Source: Alteromonas antoniana | GTDB taxonomy: Bacteria; Pseudomonadota; Gammaproteobacteria; Enterobacterales; Alteromonadaceae | Length of the DNA stretch: 64,000 nt | Direction of reading: 5' to 3' | Assembly: GCF_019249295.1 (NCBI RefSeq) | Contig: NZ_JAESDH010000003.1 | Coordinates: 227,456-291,455, forward strand | Part shown: in pieces, positions 1 through 7,893 of the stretch | Numbering within the stretch: the stretch's first letter is position 1 | Layout: every line of letters starts with the position of its first letter | Position numbers and translations under genes: made by a program | The notes under the pieces: model-generated | Database searches by the model: none | The model's input: only the letters and a program-made list of their open reading frames with translations | Told to the model about the DNA's origin: nothing

Positions 1-450
1 ACTTTATCTCCTTCGGCCAAAAGTGCTGCTATGAATAGTGTGGATGCCATGATAGCTCCTCTCGCAGACCGTATAGGGGAACCAAATCTGAAAGCTCAAG
101 GAAGCGCTGCAACAAAGGCCCTCCATAAAATTGGTCAGCACAACCGTTTAATTTTGGCCAGGCAGACATTTGTTAAAGATATTGAAGAGAGATCTCCAGA
201 ATTTGCAGGCACTGCCAGCAGATATGAGGCGAAGAAGTTGGAGATTGCGAGAACACATGGCGGTGGTTCTGAGTGGTATGACGAAGTTATAGGGAAAGGG
301 GATCCGACTCCACTTTTGAAAGATATGTTGCTAATGACAGGGTCTACCAACAGCTTATTGTTTGAGACGCTGCAGGAGACAAAACACGGAAATAAACTTG
401 CTGCATCGCAATTAATCGAAGCTATAGAACGAAATGAGAGGTTAGCGTAA
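1..450 (+). CDS. Unknown protein, 5' end outside window
   Basis: The reading frame is open from the first base, and the first ATG is at 31, so the gene may begin upstream. At least 139 residues follow that ATG. The protein is hydrophilic and helix-rich, with no signal peptide, membrane segment or catalytic motif that I recognise. Its stop abuts the next start at 450, so it is cotranscribed with a block that leads to a DotM-like gene. A role in conjugation is inferred only from that context. Confidence 0.6.
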   Translation, partial: TLSPSAKSAAMNSVDAMIAPLADRIGEPNLKAQGSAATKALHKIGQHNRLILARQTFVKDIEERSPEFAGTASRYEAKKLEIARTHGGGSEWYDEVIGKGDPTPLLKDMLLMTGSTNSLLFETLQETKHGNKLAASQLIEAIERNERLA

Positions 451-1274
451 TGACGACAGGAACAACACCCGACATATCAATTGAAAATGCCAGTGCTAGC
501 CAGGCTCGTTCTGTGCTTAGTGTAGAGCAAGCTTCTCTATCCTCGTTCGTCCAATTGGATGTTGACCAGGCGGCTTTAAGGAAAATTGATACACTCCGCG
601 GAGGGCCGTTTAAAGATGAGAAGGCGCCGGAACTGGATCCTTTAAGTTGCGATATGCCAGAAGATGAAAGTGTCCGAGCTTCACTTAATAACGAAATTCG
701 TACAAATCAACAAATGCAGGACCGAAATTCAACGCATACCAATATTCTCTCTGCATCATTGGGAAAAATATTCTCATCGAAAAAGGGAATGGCCATGACA
801 AACTTGAGCAAAGTCCACGGTAATAACGTCAAAGCCGTTATGTTCGCCAATGCGCTCAACAATGCAACACAGCGATTTAAATATGCAGATGCACATTTCT
901 CTGCTCAGTTGCAGAAAGCCGGCATTTCGCCATCGAATAGCGATGAAATAAAACGTAAAGCTGAATCAGATTCTAAGTTTAAAGAGTCAATGAAAATGGC
1001 GGAAGCAGCACAAGCAGACCTGTATACGCAATTGGCGAAGCCAGAGAATCAACTTGCGCTTAAAGAGTTGCAGGATACCAATATGATCGGAAGGGAGTCC
1101 AAAGCAGCTTTGGAAAGAAGTGTTGAAACTGCAGCAGAAACCCTATCAGGCGATAGTACAACCAAAGAGTCCATGGAAAAGCTCTCTGAAAAATTTGGTG
1201 CCATAATGGAGTCGTTTCAGGAATTCATTGATGGATTGCTGAACGGATTGAGACCGTCAATGAGGCCTTCTTAA
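450..1274 (+). CDS. Unknown conjugation-block protein
   Basis: This 274-residue soluble protein begins at the last base of the preceding stop codon and ends in an overlap with the next gene, which suggests translational coupling. It is rich in Ala, Ser, Glu and Lys and is predicted mostly helical. I see no signal peptide and no transmembrane stretch. I recognise no family. Its place upstream of a DotM/TrbA homologue suggests an accessory subunit of the transfer apparatus, but that is inference from position. Confidence 0.65.
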   Translation: MTTGTTPDISIENASASQARSVLSVEQASLSSFVQLDVDQAALRKIDTLRGGPFKDEKAPELDPLSCDMPEDESVRASLNNEIRTNQQMQDRNSTHTNILSASLGKIFSSKKGMAMTNLSKVHGNNVKAVMFANALNNATQRFKYADAHFSAQLQKAGISPSNSDEIKRKAESDSKFKESMKMAEAAQADLYTQLAKPENQLALKELQDTNMIGRESKAALERSVETAAETLSGDSTTKESMEKLSEKFGAIMESFQEFIDGLLNGLRPSMRPS

Positions 1275-1822
1275 TGATCGCGAAGGTTTTCAAATATCTA
1301 GCAACACCAGGTTTCTTTCATAAGTCGCCAACTGAAATTAATCCAATAGGGGCCTGGACAGATTTGCTCCAGCGCCACAAAAAGGATAAGGAGAGCCTAA
1401 GGTCGGCTAGGGAGGAAGAGGAAGGCGTAAAATTTGAAAATGTGACACTAAAGCGCGCAAAAGGTCTTTATAAGGCAGAGATTGAGCGCTTGAATATATC
1501 TACGACGCAACAAAGAGCCAGATACCACCAGCACGTTGTACGAGGGACTTTGATGCTGTTATTTGGACTGGCTTTGGTTTCTCTCCCTATCATTGGTTTG
1601 TTTAGAGATTTTGGTATCCGTGTCCCCCTGGTAAGCTTATTTTTGCCGACATTTTCTTATCCCGTCTTGATTACTATGGTACCTACGTCAGGAGTATTGC
1701 TTCTGATTATGTTTTGGCACTATTACATGGCGAAAATGATTAGACTGAAGCAAAGATTCCCGTTCATGCTTTATATCCGTTCTGGCCGGTGGCTACCAAC
1801 ACGTAGTGAGGTATTGAAGTGA
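1274..1822 (+). CDS. Two-helix membrane protein of conjugation block
   Basis: The protein has 182 residues, with a charged, coiled-coil-like N-terminal half (about residues 35-85) and two clear hydrophobic helices near residues 93-112 and 133-150. A short basic tail follows. Topology is therefore a helical hairpin in the inner membrane with both ends on the same side. It overlaps both neighbours by a few bases. It could anchor part of the coupling complex with the DotM-like protein encoded next, but I do not recognise the family. Confidence 0.65.
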   Translation: MIAKVFKYLATPGFFHKSPTEINPIGAWTDLLQRHKKDKESLRSAREEEEGVKFENVTLKRAKGLYKAEIERLNISTTQQRARYHQHVVRGTLMLLFGLALVSLPIIGLFRDFGIRVPLVSLFLPTFSYPVLITMVPTSGVLLLIMFWHYYMAKMIRLKQRFPFMLYIRSGRWLPTRSEVLK

Positions 1823-3015
1823 GTCAACAATCAGCTCTAGCGTTCACCATCTTATTTGTATTAGTGATGTTAGGCTTCATTTTCTATCAACATCCAGTCC
1901 TTGTTACCGCGCCATGGGCGGCCGCAAAACATGCTTATGTATGGTCGCTTGACGGGATAGGTAATATTTTTGGTGCCGATACGCCTAATCTTAGTTACGT
2001 AAACAGGTATCTATCACAGACTTCTTACGCCGACGTGCCAGTCACCTCACTAGCGAAGATAGAGGACCGTCTTTACTATTACGGCTCTTGGATTTTTGTA
2101 CTTTTTCTTGTTGGAATGGGGCTGCACCTATTTTCTGACAAGAAAAAGTATACTCAAGCGCACACATTTGAATCGCTCTTGGAGCAGGAAACAACCTATT
2201 GGCGGTTCAATCGATACTTAATCAATAACGACCCGTTCAAAGACTCAAAAGATGTAAGGAAAGGGAAATTCAGACAGGCAGAGCTTCCCTATGAGTATTT
2301 GGAAAATAGACACTTACTTAGTAAGACAGAGGGGGCACCCGAAAAAATTAAGCGTGAGGCGGCAAAAAAAGTATTTAAACCGCATTTGGGTTCCCTCATT
2401 ACGGGGATAGAAAGCTTTAGTGAGACGGAGCGAATAATGCTGGCAATATTTCTCTCTGTCGTTTATCCGGAGAGAGGAAATATTGGTTCTGAAAGCGCGA
2501 AAGGCGCACCAGTAAAAGGTAAGTACATTCCAGAGAAGATGACGCGTGACTATGCGATTAGAGGATTGTCCGGAGACGTTTCATATTACCTGAACGGTGA
2601 GATGGACAAGAGTGTTTATCTTAACCAGGTAAACGAAATTATTAGCCTCTGCTGGGATTGTCCCTATGTCCACAGGCTACTTAAGCGGCATGCATATACC
2701 TCTACGTTTCTTCGTGGAATGCTGATAGACGTCAAAAGAAAGGGAACTTTCCAACCTGGTTATTACACCTGGTTAAAAATGCTTGATCGCAATCTTTGGT
2801 TTGTATTACACAGCACTGGCGTTCCGGGCAATAGTCCGGAATTTGCAAAAAAAGAAAACTCTCCTGGTACCAATATGGAAGTGGCATTAGCAGTTAGACA
2901 CTATACGTGTGAGCGCATTGAATGCAGAGCGGTTCCAGAGCCGGCTTACAGCTTATTATTCGATGATATCGACAACTTCTTAGAAAAACGTTTTGAATCA
3001 CTGTCGGAGTTTTGA
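1819..3015 (+). CDS. trbA: DotM/TrbA-like type IV coupling-complex protein
   Basis: This is a 398-residue inner-membrane protein with a GTG start overlapping the previous stop. Hydrophobic helices lie near residues 7-24 and 91-106, ahead of a large cytoplasmic domain. The C-terminal half has the DotM/IcmP/TrbA pattern: a WDCPYVHRLLKRHAYTSTFL segment, then a WLKMLDRNLWFVLHSTG segment, then an AVRHYTCER helix. In IncI plasmids and Dot/Icm systems this protein works with the DotL/TrbC ATPase, encoded here at 16734-19319, to recruit substrate to the channel. The family call rests on motif memory, not a search. Confidence 0.78.
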   Translation: MSQQSALAFTILFVLVMLGFIFYQHPVLVTAPWAAAKHAYVWSLDGIGNIFGADTPNLSYVNRYLSQTSYADVPVTSLAKIEDRLYYYGSWIFVLFLVGMGLHLFSDKKKYTQAHTFESLLEQETTYWRFNRYLINNDPFKDSKDVRKGKFRQAELPYEYLENRHLLSKTEGAPEKIKREAAKKVFKPHLGSLITGIESFSETERIMLAIFLSVVYPERGNIGSESAKGAPVKGKYIPEKMTRDYAIRGLSGDVSYYLNGEMDKSVYLNQVNEIISLCWDCPYVHRLLKRHAYTSTFLRGMLIDVKRKGTFQPGYYTWLKMLDRNLWFVLHSTGVPGNSPEFAKKENSPGTNMEVALAVRHYTCERIECRAVPEPAYSLLFDDIDNFLEKRFESLSEF

Positions 3016-3182
3016 TGGGGGGTAACAAATTGAACCTTACACCTGGTGAGGCCGAGAAGCGAAACAGTAGAGTGAGGTTAGTTGCTGAGTCGACTCTTTC
3101 ACGACAAAAAATAGCTGAAATCATGCTTAAATATCCCATGAAGAAAAGTCGTCTGGCCAAGCCTCCACCGAGAGGACTTTAG
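3015..3182 (+). CDS. Small basic protein coupled to trbA-like gene
   Basis: This frame encodes 55 residues. Its ATG overlaps the stop of the DotM-like gene (TGATG), and it ends with TAG at 3180-3182. The product is strongly basic with many Lys and Arg and has a possible helix-turn-helix-like middle (STLSRQKIAEIMLKYP). A TTG at 3030 is an alternative start. It may be a small DNA-binding or assembly protein. The evidence is start-stop coupling and composition only, so this is tentative. Confidence 0.45.
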   Translation: MGGNKLNLTPGEAEKRNSRVRLVAESTLSRQKIAEIMLKYPMKKSRLAKPPPRGL

Positions 3183-3247
3183 TCAGTTGCGGAAAGCCAA
3201 GCTCGCTGATATGATGCATAAATAATATCATTTTTGCAGGATTGCGG

Positions 3248-4216
3248 ATGAGTGAGTTTGAATACCAGCAACGTAAGAACAATAAAATACGGGATGCAAT
3301 TCTTCTAAGAGATCAAATTTACGCAGAGTGCCCGTCTCTTGAGAATGCAGTTCGGATGAATGAAGAAAAGCGAAGGCAGGACAGGGAACTGGACCGCCTT
3401 CGAGAGGAAGTTGCAAATAGCACTAAAGAAGTCGCCTTCCACCGTCACACTTCATTTAATTCGAAGAAGCAACAGCGACTGTCGGAGTTGTTAGACACAA
3501 CTGCAGAGCCAGAGAACTATACCGAGAATAGCTTCTACCAGAACGCAACGGCAGAAATCAACGCAGCAGCGATGCATGAGTTCTTAAAGCACATCGAGAA
3601 GTTTTCGGAATCTATGCGACATGGTAGAAACTTAGGTCTCTCTGTCGGTGTGGAAGCGTTCAGTTTCAATCTTGATGAATGGTACGACGCCATTGTTTCA
3701 GACAGAAATAACGCTGTCTTATATGCACGGCTACTAAGCACGAATGACGCTTTCCTTCGAAAATACCAGGAACCTTACCTGATTCTTGATTATCTGGTCC
3801 GAACCCCAGAGGATCCCGGCTTAGTCCAGTCTCTTACAGAGCACCTTTCCAAGGCTATTGATGGTAATGATTTGGAATTGTGGCGCAGAGAGCGCTCGAT
3901 AACAATTCTCGACTCGATCATGAGAACAGAGAAACGCGATGGTAATTTGAGAATTACGGGGATGAAATCTGCTACACCAGAGCAATTGATTACAAACATC
4001 CCAGACTTTACTTTAAAGTCTGCGATATATCTGCAAAGAGGAACCGGTGCAATGCACAGTTCCTATGCGACTAGCCCGTTTGGACTGAATTCAACGTTAG
4101 GTATAAAGCCAGAGTTCGATGGATCGCTCTCCGGACAGGTAGAAGCTGTTATGAATATCTCTCAGGAAGTGTTGAGCTCCTTGGAGAGAAATCATGTGAG
4201 GGAGTTAACCAGATGA
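3248..4216 (+). CDS. Unknown protein, conjugation block
   Basis: I place the start at ATG 3248, six bases after an AGGA motif, rather than at the upstream TTG 3242. The product has 322 residues. Its first 90 are highly charged and likely form a coiled coil (many Arg, Glu and Lys heptads), followed by a globular helical domain. No signal peptide or transmembrane segment is seen. It overlaps the next gene by the ATGA at 4213, so the two are coupled. Function is unknown. Confidence 0.65.
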   Translation: MSEFEYQQRKNNKIRDAILLRDQIYAECPSLENAVRMNEEKRRQDRELDRLREEVANSTKEVAFHRHTSFNSKKQQRLSELLDTTAEPENYTENSFYQNATAEINAAAMHEFLKHIEKFSESMRHGRNLGLSVGVEAFSFNLDEWYDAIVSDRNNAVLYARLLSTNDAFLRKYQEPYLILDYLVRTPEDPGLVQSLTEHLSKAIDGNDLELWRRERSITILDSIMRTEKRDGNLRITGMKSATPEQLITNIPDFTLKSAIYLQRGTGAMHSSYATSPFGLNSTLGIKPEFDGSLSGQVEAVMNISQEVLSSLERNHVRELTR

Positions 4217-5265
4217 GTATGGCAGAACGCTTTAACAGTCTCTGTGAAGAGCTGGGTTTTGAGAAACTACGGTACCACTCTTCAGGTGATCTGAAGGAAA
4301 AGCACGTTTCATATATCGAAGGCTACATCGAGTACCTTGAAGACTATCAACGTGATCTGTTTTCTGCCATCAGAAAGTCCAAAGAAAGTGAAGCAAACAC
4401 TACGGCGGGATTTGAACAGACTGCTCAACAACTTAAAAGTCACATCTCAAACCTTAAAGCAGAAATTGAAGAGTTGGTCAGTCGTCCTAAACCAAGATTG
4501 AGTGAGTGTTTAAAGCGTATCCAGCATATTGAAAGCAATGCCGGCTCAAATGGCGCTGATGCAAGTGAGCTGCAATTTACGTTCGAGCATCATCTTGATG
4601 TCGCGAGCAGATACTTCAACCAGGTTTATGCTGGGGAATACGATGTAAATCACTTGATTACCTCTCCTAATTACATGGATGAACTGATACTCAATGACGA
4701 TGACGCCGTCTATCTTAGAGGGTTTATCTTCCTTGTCGCGCAAGGTGCTTTCGAGCAGGAAACTCAGCCACAGATTCTAATGGATTATGTGAAGAACCGA
4801 CCATGGTTGCCTGATGAGGAAAGGCTGAAAATCTTTAGCAGAGCGAACTTCCTTCATACTAATGCTCATATGCATCACCGCTTTGAAACATATGTGGCGT
4901 GGATTAACCAAGCAAAAGAAAACGAGCACTTCATCGACCCCATGTCCAATGGCCATCATATGACATATTTGCAGTTTCCAAATGACGACTTCAATGCACA
5001 ACTCATTCGCAAACACAAGCAAGACGTTTCTGGCCGTGCATATACTGATGAGGAAGCTGCACGCTATTGTACGTCCCTTAAAAGCAAGCCTCTCCTCACT
5101 GCAGACTTCAGTGCTAGATCACTTCTTAGAATAACGGATGCATTTATAAAGAATCAGTCTCAAGGTAACAGAGTGCACACTCAAGACCTTCTCACAGACT
5201 ATAGTGTACTTCTTGATCTGCATGAAGATGCAGCTCTGGCTGCAAATGTGCCGCTTAGAAGGTGA
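4213..5265 (+). CDS. Unknown protein, last gene of block
   Basis: This 350-residue protein is translationally coupled to the preceding gene. Its N-terminal quarter is acidic and helical (residues 20-100, probable coiled coil). The remainder looks globular and rich in His, Tyr and Asp, with no motif I can name. The preceding gene has a similar coiled-coil plus globular layout and similar length, so the two may be partners. A long noncoding stretch follows, so the operon probably ends here. Function is unknown. Confidence 0.65.
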   Translation: MSMAERFNSLCEELGFEKLRYHSSGDLKEKHVSYIEGYIEYLEDYQRDLFSAIRKSKESEANTTAGFEQTAQQLKSHISNLKAEIEELVSRPKPRLSECLKRIQHIESNAGSNGADASELQFTFEHHLDVASRYFNQVYAGEYDVNHLITSPNYMDELILNDDDAVYLRGFIFLVAQGAFEQETQPQILMDYVKNRPWLPDEERLKIFSRANFLHTNAHMHHRFETYVAWINQAKENEHFIDPMSNGHHMTYLQFPNDDFNAQLIRKHKQDVSGRAYTDEEAARYCTSLKSKPLLTADFSARSLLRITDAFIKNQSQGNRVHTQDLLTDYSVLLDLHEDAALAANVPLRR

Positions 5266-5508
5266 AGTGCTTACTTAAAAGCAAGTTGGTGGATCACCGT
5301 CTGCTTATTCAAATCTGAAGAGTAGTATTGGCGGTTGTTTCTGCGTGAACGCTTCCTATTGGAACTATTTTTAATTGCGTTGCACTAATAATATGGAGGT
5401 TATATAAAATTTCGACGTATTGAAAAATTTATCCTCACCACGTATCGACCATGGAGTTTGCCCGTGAAACTTGATCTTAAATACAGAAACTTTAGATTAA
5501 GAGTTTCA

Positions 5509-5553
5509 TTAGCTTGAATGGGCCCCGTTTTATCCGGGGCCCATTCAAGCTAA
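5509..5553. repeat. 19-bp perfect inverted repeat (hairpin)
   Basis: TTAGCTTGAATGGGCCCCG at 5509-5527 pairs exactly with its reverse complement at 5535-5553 around the 7-base loop TTTTATC. The arms are longer and more GC-rich than a usual terminator and no T-run follows directly. It could be a transcription barrier, a protein-binding palindrome or a single-strand initiation/nick structure of a mobile plasmid. Confidence 0.85.
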
Positions 5554-5561
5554 TACATGCC

Positions 5562-5590
5562 AAAAGCCTCCTTGAAGAGGCTTTTCTTTT
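5562..5590 (+). terminator. Rho-independent terminator
   Basis: AAAAGCCTC (5562-5570) pairs with GAGGCTTTT (5577-5585) around a 6-base loop, followed by CTTTT. The A-run before the stem makes it work potentially in both directions. It would end transcripts coming from the conjugation block. Confidence 0.75.
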
Positions 5591-5610
5591 GCCCAAACGT
5601 TTCCTATGCT

Positions 5611-5761
5611 GCCGGTTTTGGTATAGTGAACGTGACTATGAAATGCGAAGCCCTGGCGCTATCGCACGACTGAAGAAAACCGGCGCTTTCGAGCTGCCGA
5701 CAACACGAACCCAAAAGGGCAACACTATTGTCCTGGCGGGGCGGTGGTTTGCCCTTTTTTT
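5611..5761 (+). ncRNA. Candidate structured RNA with intrinsic terminator
   Basis: An outer 9-bp stem pairs GCCGGTTTT (5611-5619) with AAAACCGGC (5676-5684). Inside it are two side hairpins: ATAGT/ACTAT (5623-5627 with 5635-5639) and TGCGA/TCGCA (5644-5648 with 5662-5666, extended by AGC/GCT). After a linker, AAAAGGGCAA (5713-5722) pairs with TTGCCCTTTT (5749-5758) and leads into a T-run. This three-way junction plus terminator could be a free small RNA or a leader controlling the gene at 5780. I match it to no named RNA class. Confidence 0.4.
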
Positions 5762-5779
5762 ATAAGAGAGGAAACCACT

Positions 5780-6013
5780 ATGAATAGTAAATCATGTAAC
5801 AAGGATGAAAGTATGGAAAGTGCTATATCTATCCATGAGTTTGACGAATTAGTTAAGGTTCTGAGGCTTTATTCAATTAACGGATCTATTATTGAATCGG
5901 GCGAAGACCTCCATTTCATGGCTAATAAGCCAAACCTTGAAAAGATACTTTCTACCAGTGAAGCGTTAGCAAAGGCTTGCAGAGAACGTTTGGAAATTAT
6001 GATTAACGAGTGA
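5780..6013 (+). CDS. Small acidic protein of unknown function
   Basis: This encodes 77 residues starting at ATG 5780 behind a GAGAGGAAAC Shine-Dalgarno sequence. That is the same type of start module seen throughout the small-gene array further right. The protein is acidic and helical without recognised motifs. It stands alone between the structured RNA or terminator upstream and a terminator at 6018-6041, so it forms its own transcription unit or is attenuated by the upstream fold. Confidence 0.55.
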   Translation: MNSKSCNKDESMESAISIHEFDELVKVLRLYSINGSIIESGEDLHFMANKPNLEKILSTSEALAKACRERLEIMINE

Positions 6014-6017
6014 AACT

Positions 6018-6041
6018 AAACCCCGCTCCAGGGGTTTTTTT
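6018..6041 (+). terminator. Rho-independent terminator
   Basis: AAACCCC (6018-6024) pairs with GGGGTTT (6031-6037) around GCTCCA, followed by a T-run. It lies directly after the stop codon of the gene at 5780-6013. Confidence 0.85.
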
Positions 6042-6169
6042 ATTGTCAGAACGTTTCCCATTCATCACTGTCTAATCGTGTTCATTCAAGGTCTTCAAAC
6101 CCTAATAATTGCTATCTGCTAAATAGAACGGCACAATAAACGCAATATTACCTATAAAAATGCGTTTCA

Positions 6170-6880
6170 ATGGAAGGTAGACCTATTACAAATGCTGAAC
6201 TCTGGGAGCAGCTAATTCCTAGAAATTGCGGCAGGCAGAGTGAGCTTAGGCACAGAAACAAATTACTCATTCTCTTAGCTACCTTAACTGGTTTAAGAGA
6301 AATTGAACTGACGTTGATCACGAACCGGCTCTTCATCACGCCAGAGGGGCAGTTAAACGAAGTTGTTGTTTTGCCTGAGTCGATTACCCGAGACGGCTAC
6401 GAACGTCCCATTGTCCTAAGTCACCCCGAACTTAAAAGGGCTTTTGAGTGCTATTTTGAATGGCTTATACAGCACAAAATAAATAGCTATCCGCATAAAC
6501 ATTACTATGGCTTAGACCCTAATGCAGCATTACTTATTGCTGATAACTTTAAGCCGTTCACAACTCAAAGCCGGGGGAGTGCAATTAGCCCCTTTGCCCT
6601 GAACAAGAAACTTGATTCATTAATTAGCGATGCTGGGCTTTGGAATAAGGGGGTAAGACGAATTTCACTTGTGCGAACATGCGTTATTGAAATGTACCGC
6701 AATGGGGCAAGTACGACTGATATAATGATCATTACGGGCTTTAGTGAAGAGTCGATAAAGCAAATCCTGACAATGGACTATATGCAGCTAAGTCCAATCT
6801 ATGATTGGTTTGAACAGCGAGCAGATCGCAAGCAAAAGCGACTTGATAGCTTTAAAAAAAGAAGAAAATTTATGTTATGA
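6170..6880 (+). CDS. Compact divergent tyrosine recombinase
   Basis: This 236-residue protein looks like only the catalytic domain of a phage-integrase-type recombinase. TGLREIEL supplies the first catalytic Arg (residue 43). RRISLVRT carries Arg169 but has Ser where the box II His is expected. TGF replaces the usual LGH near residue 190, and MDY offers Tyr204 as nucleophile. There is no N-terminal core-binding domain. It would act in DNA strand exchange if active, but the missing His residues leave that uncertain. Its end overlaps the toxin gene at 6877. No good Shine-Dalgarno sequence precedes the ATG. Confidence 0.6.
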   Translation: MEGRPITNAELWEQLIPRNCGRQSELRHRNKLLILLATLTGLREIELTLITNRLFITPEGQLNEVVVLPESITRDGYERPIVLSHPELKRAFECYFEWLIQHKINSYPHKHYYGLDPNAALLIADNFKPFTTQSRGSAISPFALNKKLDSLISDAGLWNKGVRRISLVRTCVIEMYRNGASTTDIMIITGFSEESIKQILTMDYMQLSPIYDWFEQRADRKQKRLDSFKKRRKFML

Positions 6881-7215
6881 CGAAGAAGTTTAAATTCATC
6901 AATAACCAGTCAAAGAAAGAATTTCTTGCGTTGCCGGATGTCATTCAAAAGCGCTTTGCGAACGATCTAAATGCTATTTGTCAGGATAAAGAGCCGTTCA
7001 GTAAATTTAAGCATTTGAAAGACAGCGTAGGGATTGGTGCTGTGGAGCTGATTGAAAATGGCAGGCCAGCTTACCGAACTGTTTACGTTGCTAAGTTCGC
7101 TGATACAGTGTTCATACTTCACTCATTCACCAAGACTACCAACGGCGTTGACCGGAAGGCTATGGATACTGCCAAAAAACGTTACAAACTGATGATGAGA
7201 GAAATTAAGAGTTAA
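6877..7215 (+). CDS. higB: HigB/RelE-like mRNA interferase toxin
   Basis: A 112-residue basic protein of the phage-derived Gp49-like/HigB group. The core KFKHLKD...GAVELIENGRPAYRTVYV...FILHSFTKTT matches the family's beta-sheet plus conserved Arg/Tyr/His pattern, followed by a Lys/Arg helix (MDTAKKRYKLMM). These toxins cleave mRNA on the ribosome. The toxin-first order with an HTH antitoxin downstream is typical of higBA. Its ATG overlaps the recombinase stop codon, so it may also be read through from that gene. Confidence 0.8.
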   Translation: MTKKFKFINNQSKKEFLALPDVIQKRFANDLNAICQDKEPFSKFKHLKDSVGIGAVELIENGRPAYRTVYVAKFADTVFILHSFTKTTNGVDRKAMDTAKKRYKLMMREIKS

Positions 7216-7251
7216 TATATCAATACTTGTATAAATATCAGTGTTGATATA
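7216..7251. promoter_or_regulatory. Inverted-repeat operator between higB and higA
   Basis: TATATCAATAC (7216-7226) and GTGTTGATATA (7241-7251) form an inverted repeat matching at 10 of 11 positions, directly after the toxin stop codon. This is the kind of AT-rich palindrome bound by HigA-type antitoxins. Its place between the genes, not before the toxin, suggests a separate autoregulated promoter for the antitoxin. Confidence 0.55.
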
Positions 7252-7283
7252 AACTGTTGGTAGTTAACCAAAGAGGTCTAATC

Positions 7284-7616
7284 ATGGCATTAGAATACAG
7301 CAATATTTTTGACGCCATCACGGAAGATGCTGCAGAAGCGTCAGAGTTACAAACTCGCTCTGACCTCATGATTGCCATTCGAGACATAGTGAATGCTAAG
7401 GGGTGGGATCAGAAGCAAGCTGCGGCGGCAATGGGTATCACTCAGCCAAGAGTAAGCGACCTTGTAAATGGCCGGATAGAGAAATTTTCTATCGATAAGT
7501 TGATGACCTGCCTATACAAAATAGGATTTCGCTTCAAACCCCATTATGAAAATGAGCAACTTACTATGGATGTTCAGATGGTTTCTGATACCCAGCGCTC
7601 GAGTGCGATGGTCTAA
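7284..7616 (+). CDS. higA: HigA-like HTH antitoxin
   Basis: I choose ATG 7284 with AGAGGT eight bases upstream, giving 110 residues. An XRE-type helix-turn-helix is clear in the middle (WDQKQAAAAMGITQPRVSDL, then NGRIEKFSIDKLMT). The protein would neutralise the HigB-like toxin and repress its own promoter through the palindrome just upstream. The Gln-rich recognition region and the position after a Gp49-like toxin fit the HigA family. Confidence 0.8.
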   Translation: MALEYSNIFDAITEDAAEASELQTRSDLMIAIRDIVNAKGWDQKQAAAAMGITQPRVSDLVNGRIEKFSIDKLMTCLYKIGFRFKPHYENEQLTMDVQMVSDTQRSSAMV

Positions 7617-7641
7617 ATTATTCATAAAGGAATCATACGTT

Positions 7642-7848
7642 TTGGAAATAAAAGCGATTGCTTCACCAAAGGTTGACGGCGAGTATTCGGTAAGCCTTGA
7701 TAATCTAATTGTTGTCACTGGGTATTCACTTGAAGAGGCAAATGCCTTAGTTGAAAAGCTTAAATCTGATAAGAAGATGGCAGAACGGATGAGGGCTAAG
7801 AGGTTAGCTAAAATATCTTATGCTGAAGATCCTTTTTTTTCGCGGTAA
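7642..7848 (+). CDS. Small protein after higA
   Basis: The frame is open further upstream, but it overlaps higA there. I favour the TTG start at 7642, behind AAAGGAA (7626-7632), giving 68 residues. The product has a short beta-like N-terminus and a helical, charged C-terminal half (LEEANALVEKLKSDKKMAE). No family is recognised. Together with higBA it may be a three-gene unit, but nothing shows a functional link. Confidence 0.4.
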   Translation: MEIKAIASPKVDGEYSVSLDNLIVVTGYSLEEANALVEKLKSDKKMAERMRAKRLAKISYAEDPFFSR

Positions 7849-7893
7849 CTGATAGCTTTTAAACAATTATTAAATAACAGTCATTGAAAAAAG

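Larger units (their letters stand above)
5266..5779. other. 514-base intergenic region with nested hairpins
   Basis: No convincing gene lies here. The first 240 bases show nothing I can name and are AT-rich. The rest holds a 19-bp perfect hairpin (5509-5553), a terminator (5562-5590) and a larger multi-branched fold ending in a T-run (5611-5761). It separates the conjugation block from the accessory region. A frame at 5514-5765 runs through both hairpin arms and is not credible as a gene. Confidence 0.7.

Noticed and set aside
5514..5765. 83-codon frame through the structured intergenic region
   Set aside because: It runs through both arms of the hairpin and the terminators, has no ribosome-binding site and shows no protein-like pattern.
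5509..6170. Integron attC or attI site next to the small recombinase
   Set aside because: The hairpins lack the paired R and L boxes with GTTRRRY ends, and the array genes are not separated by attC-like sites.
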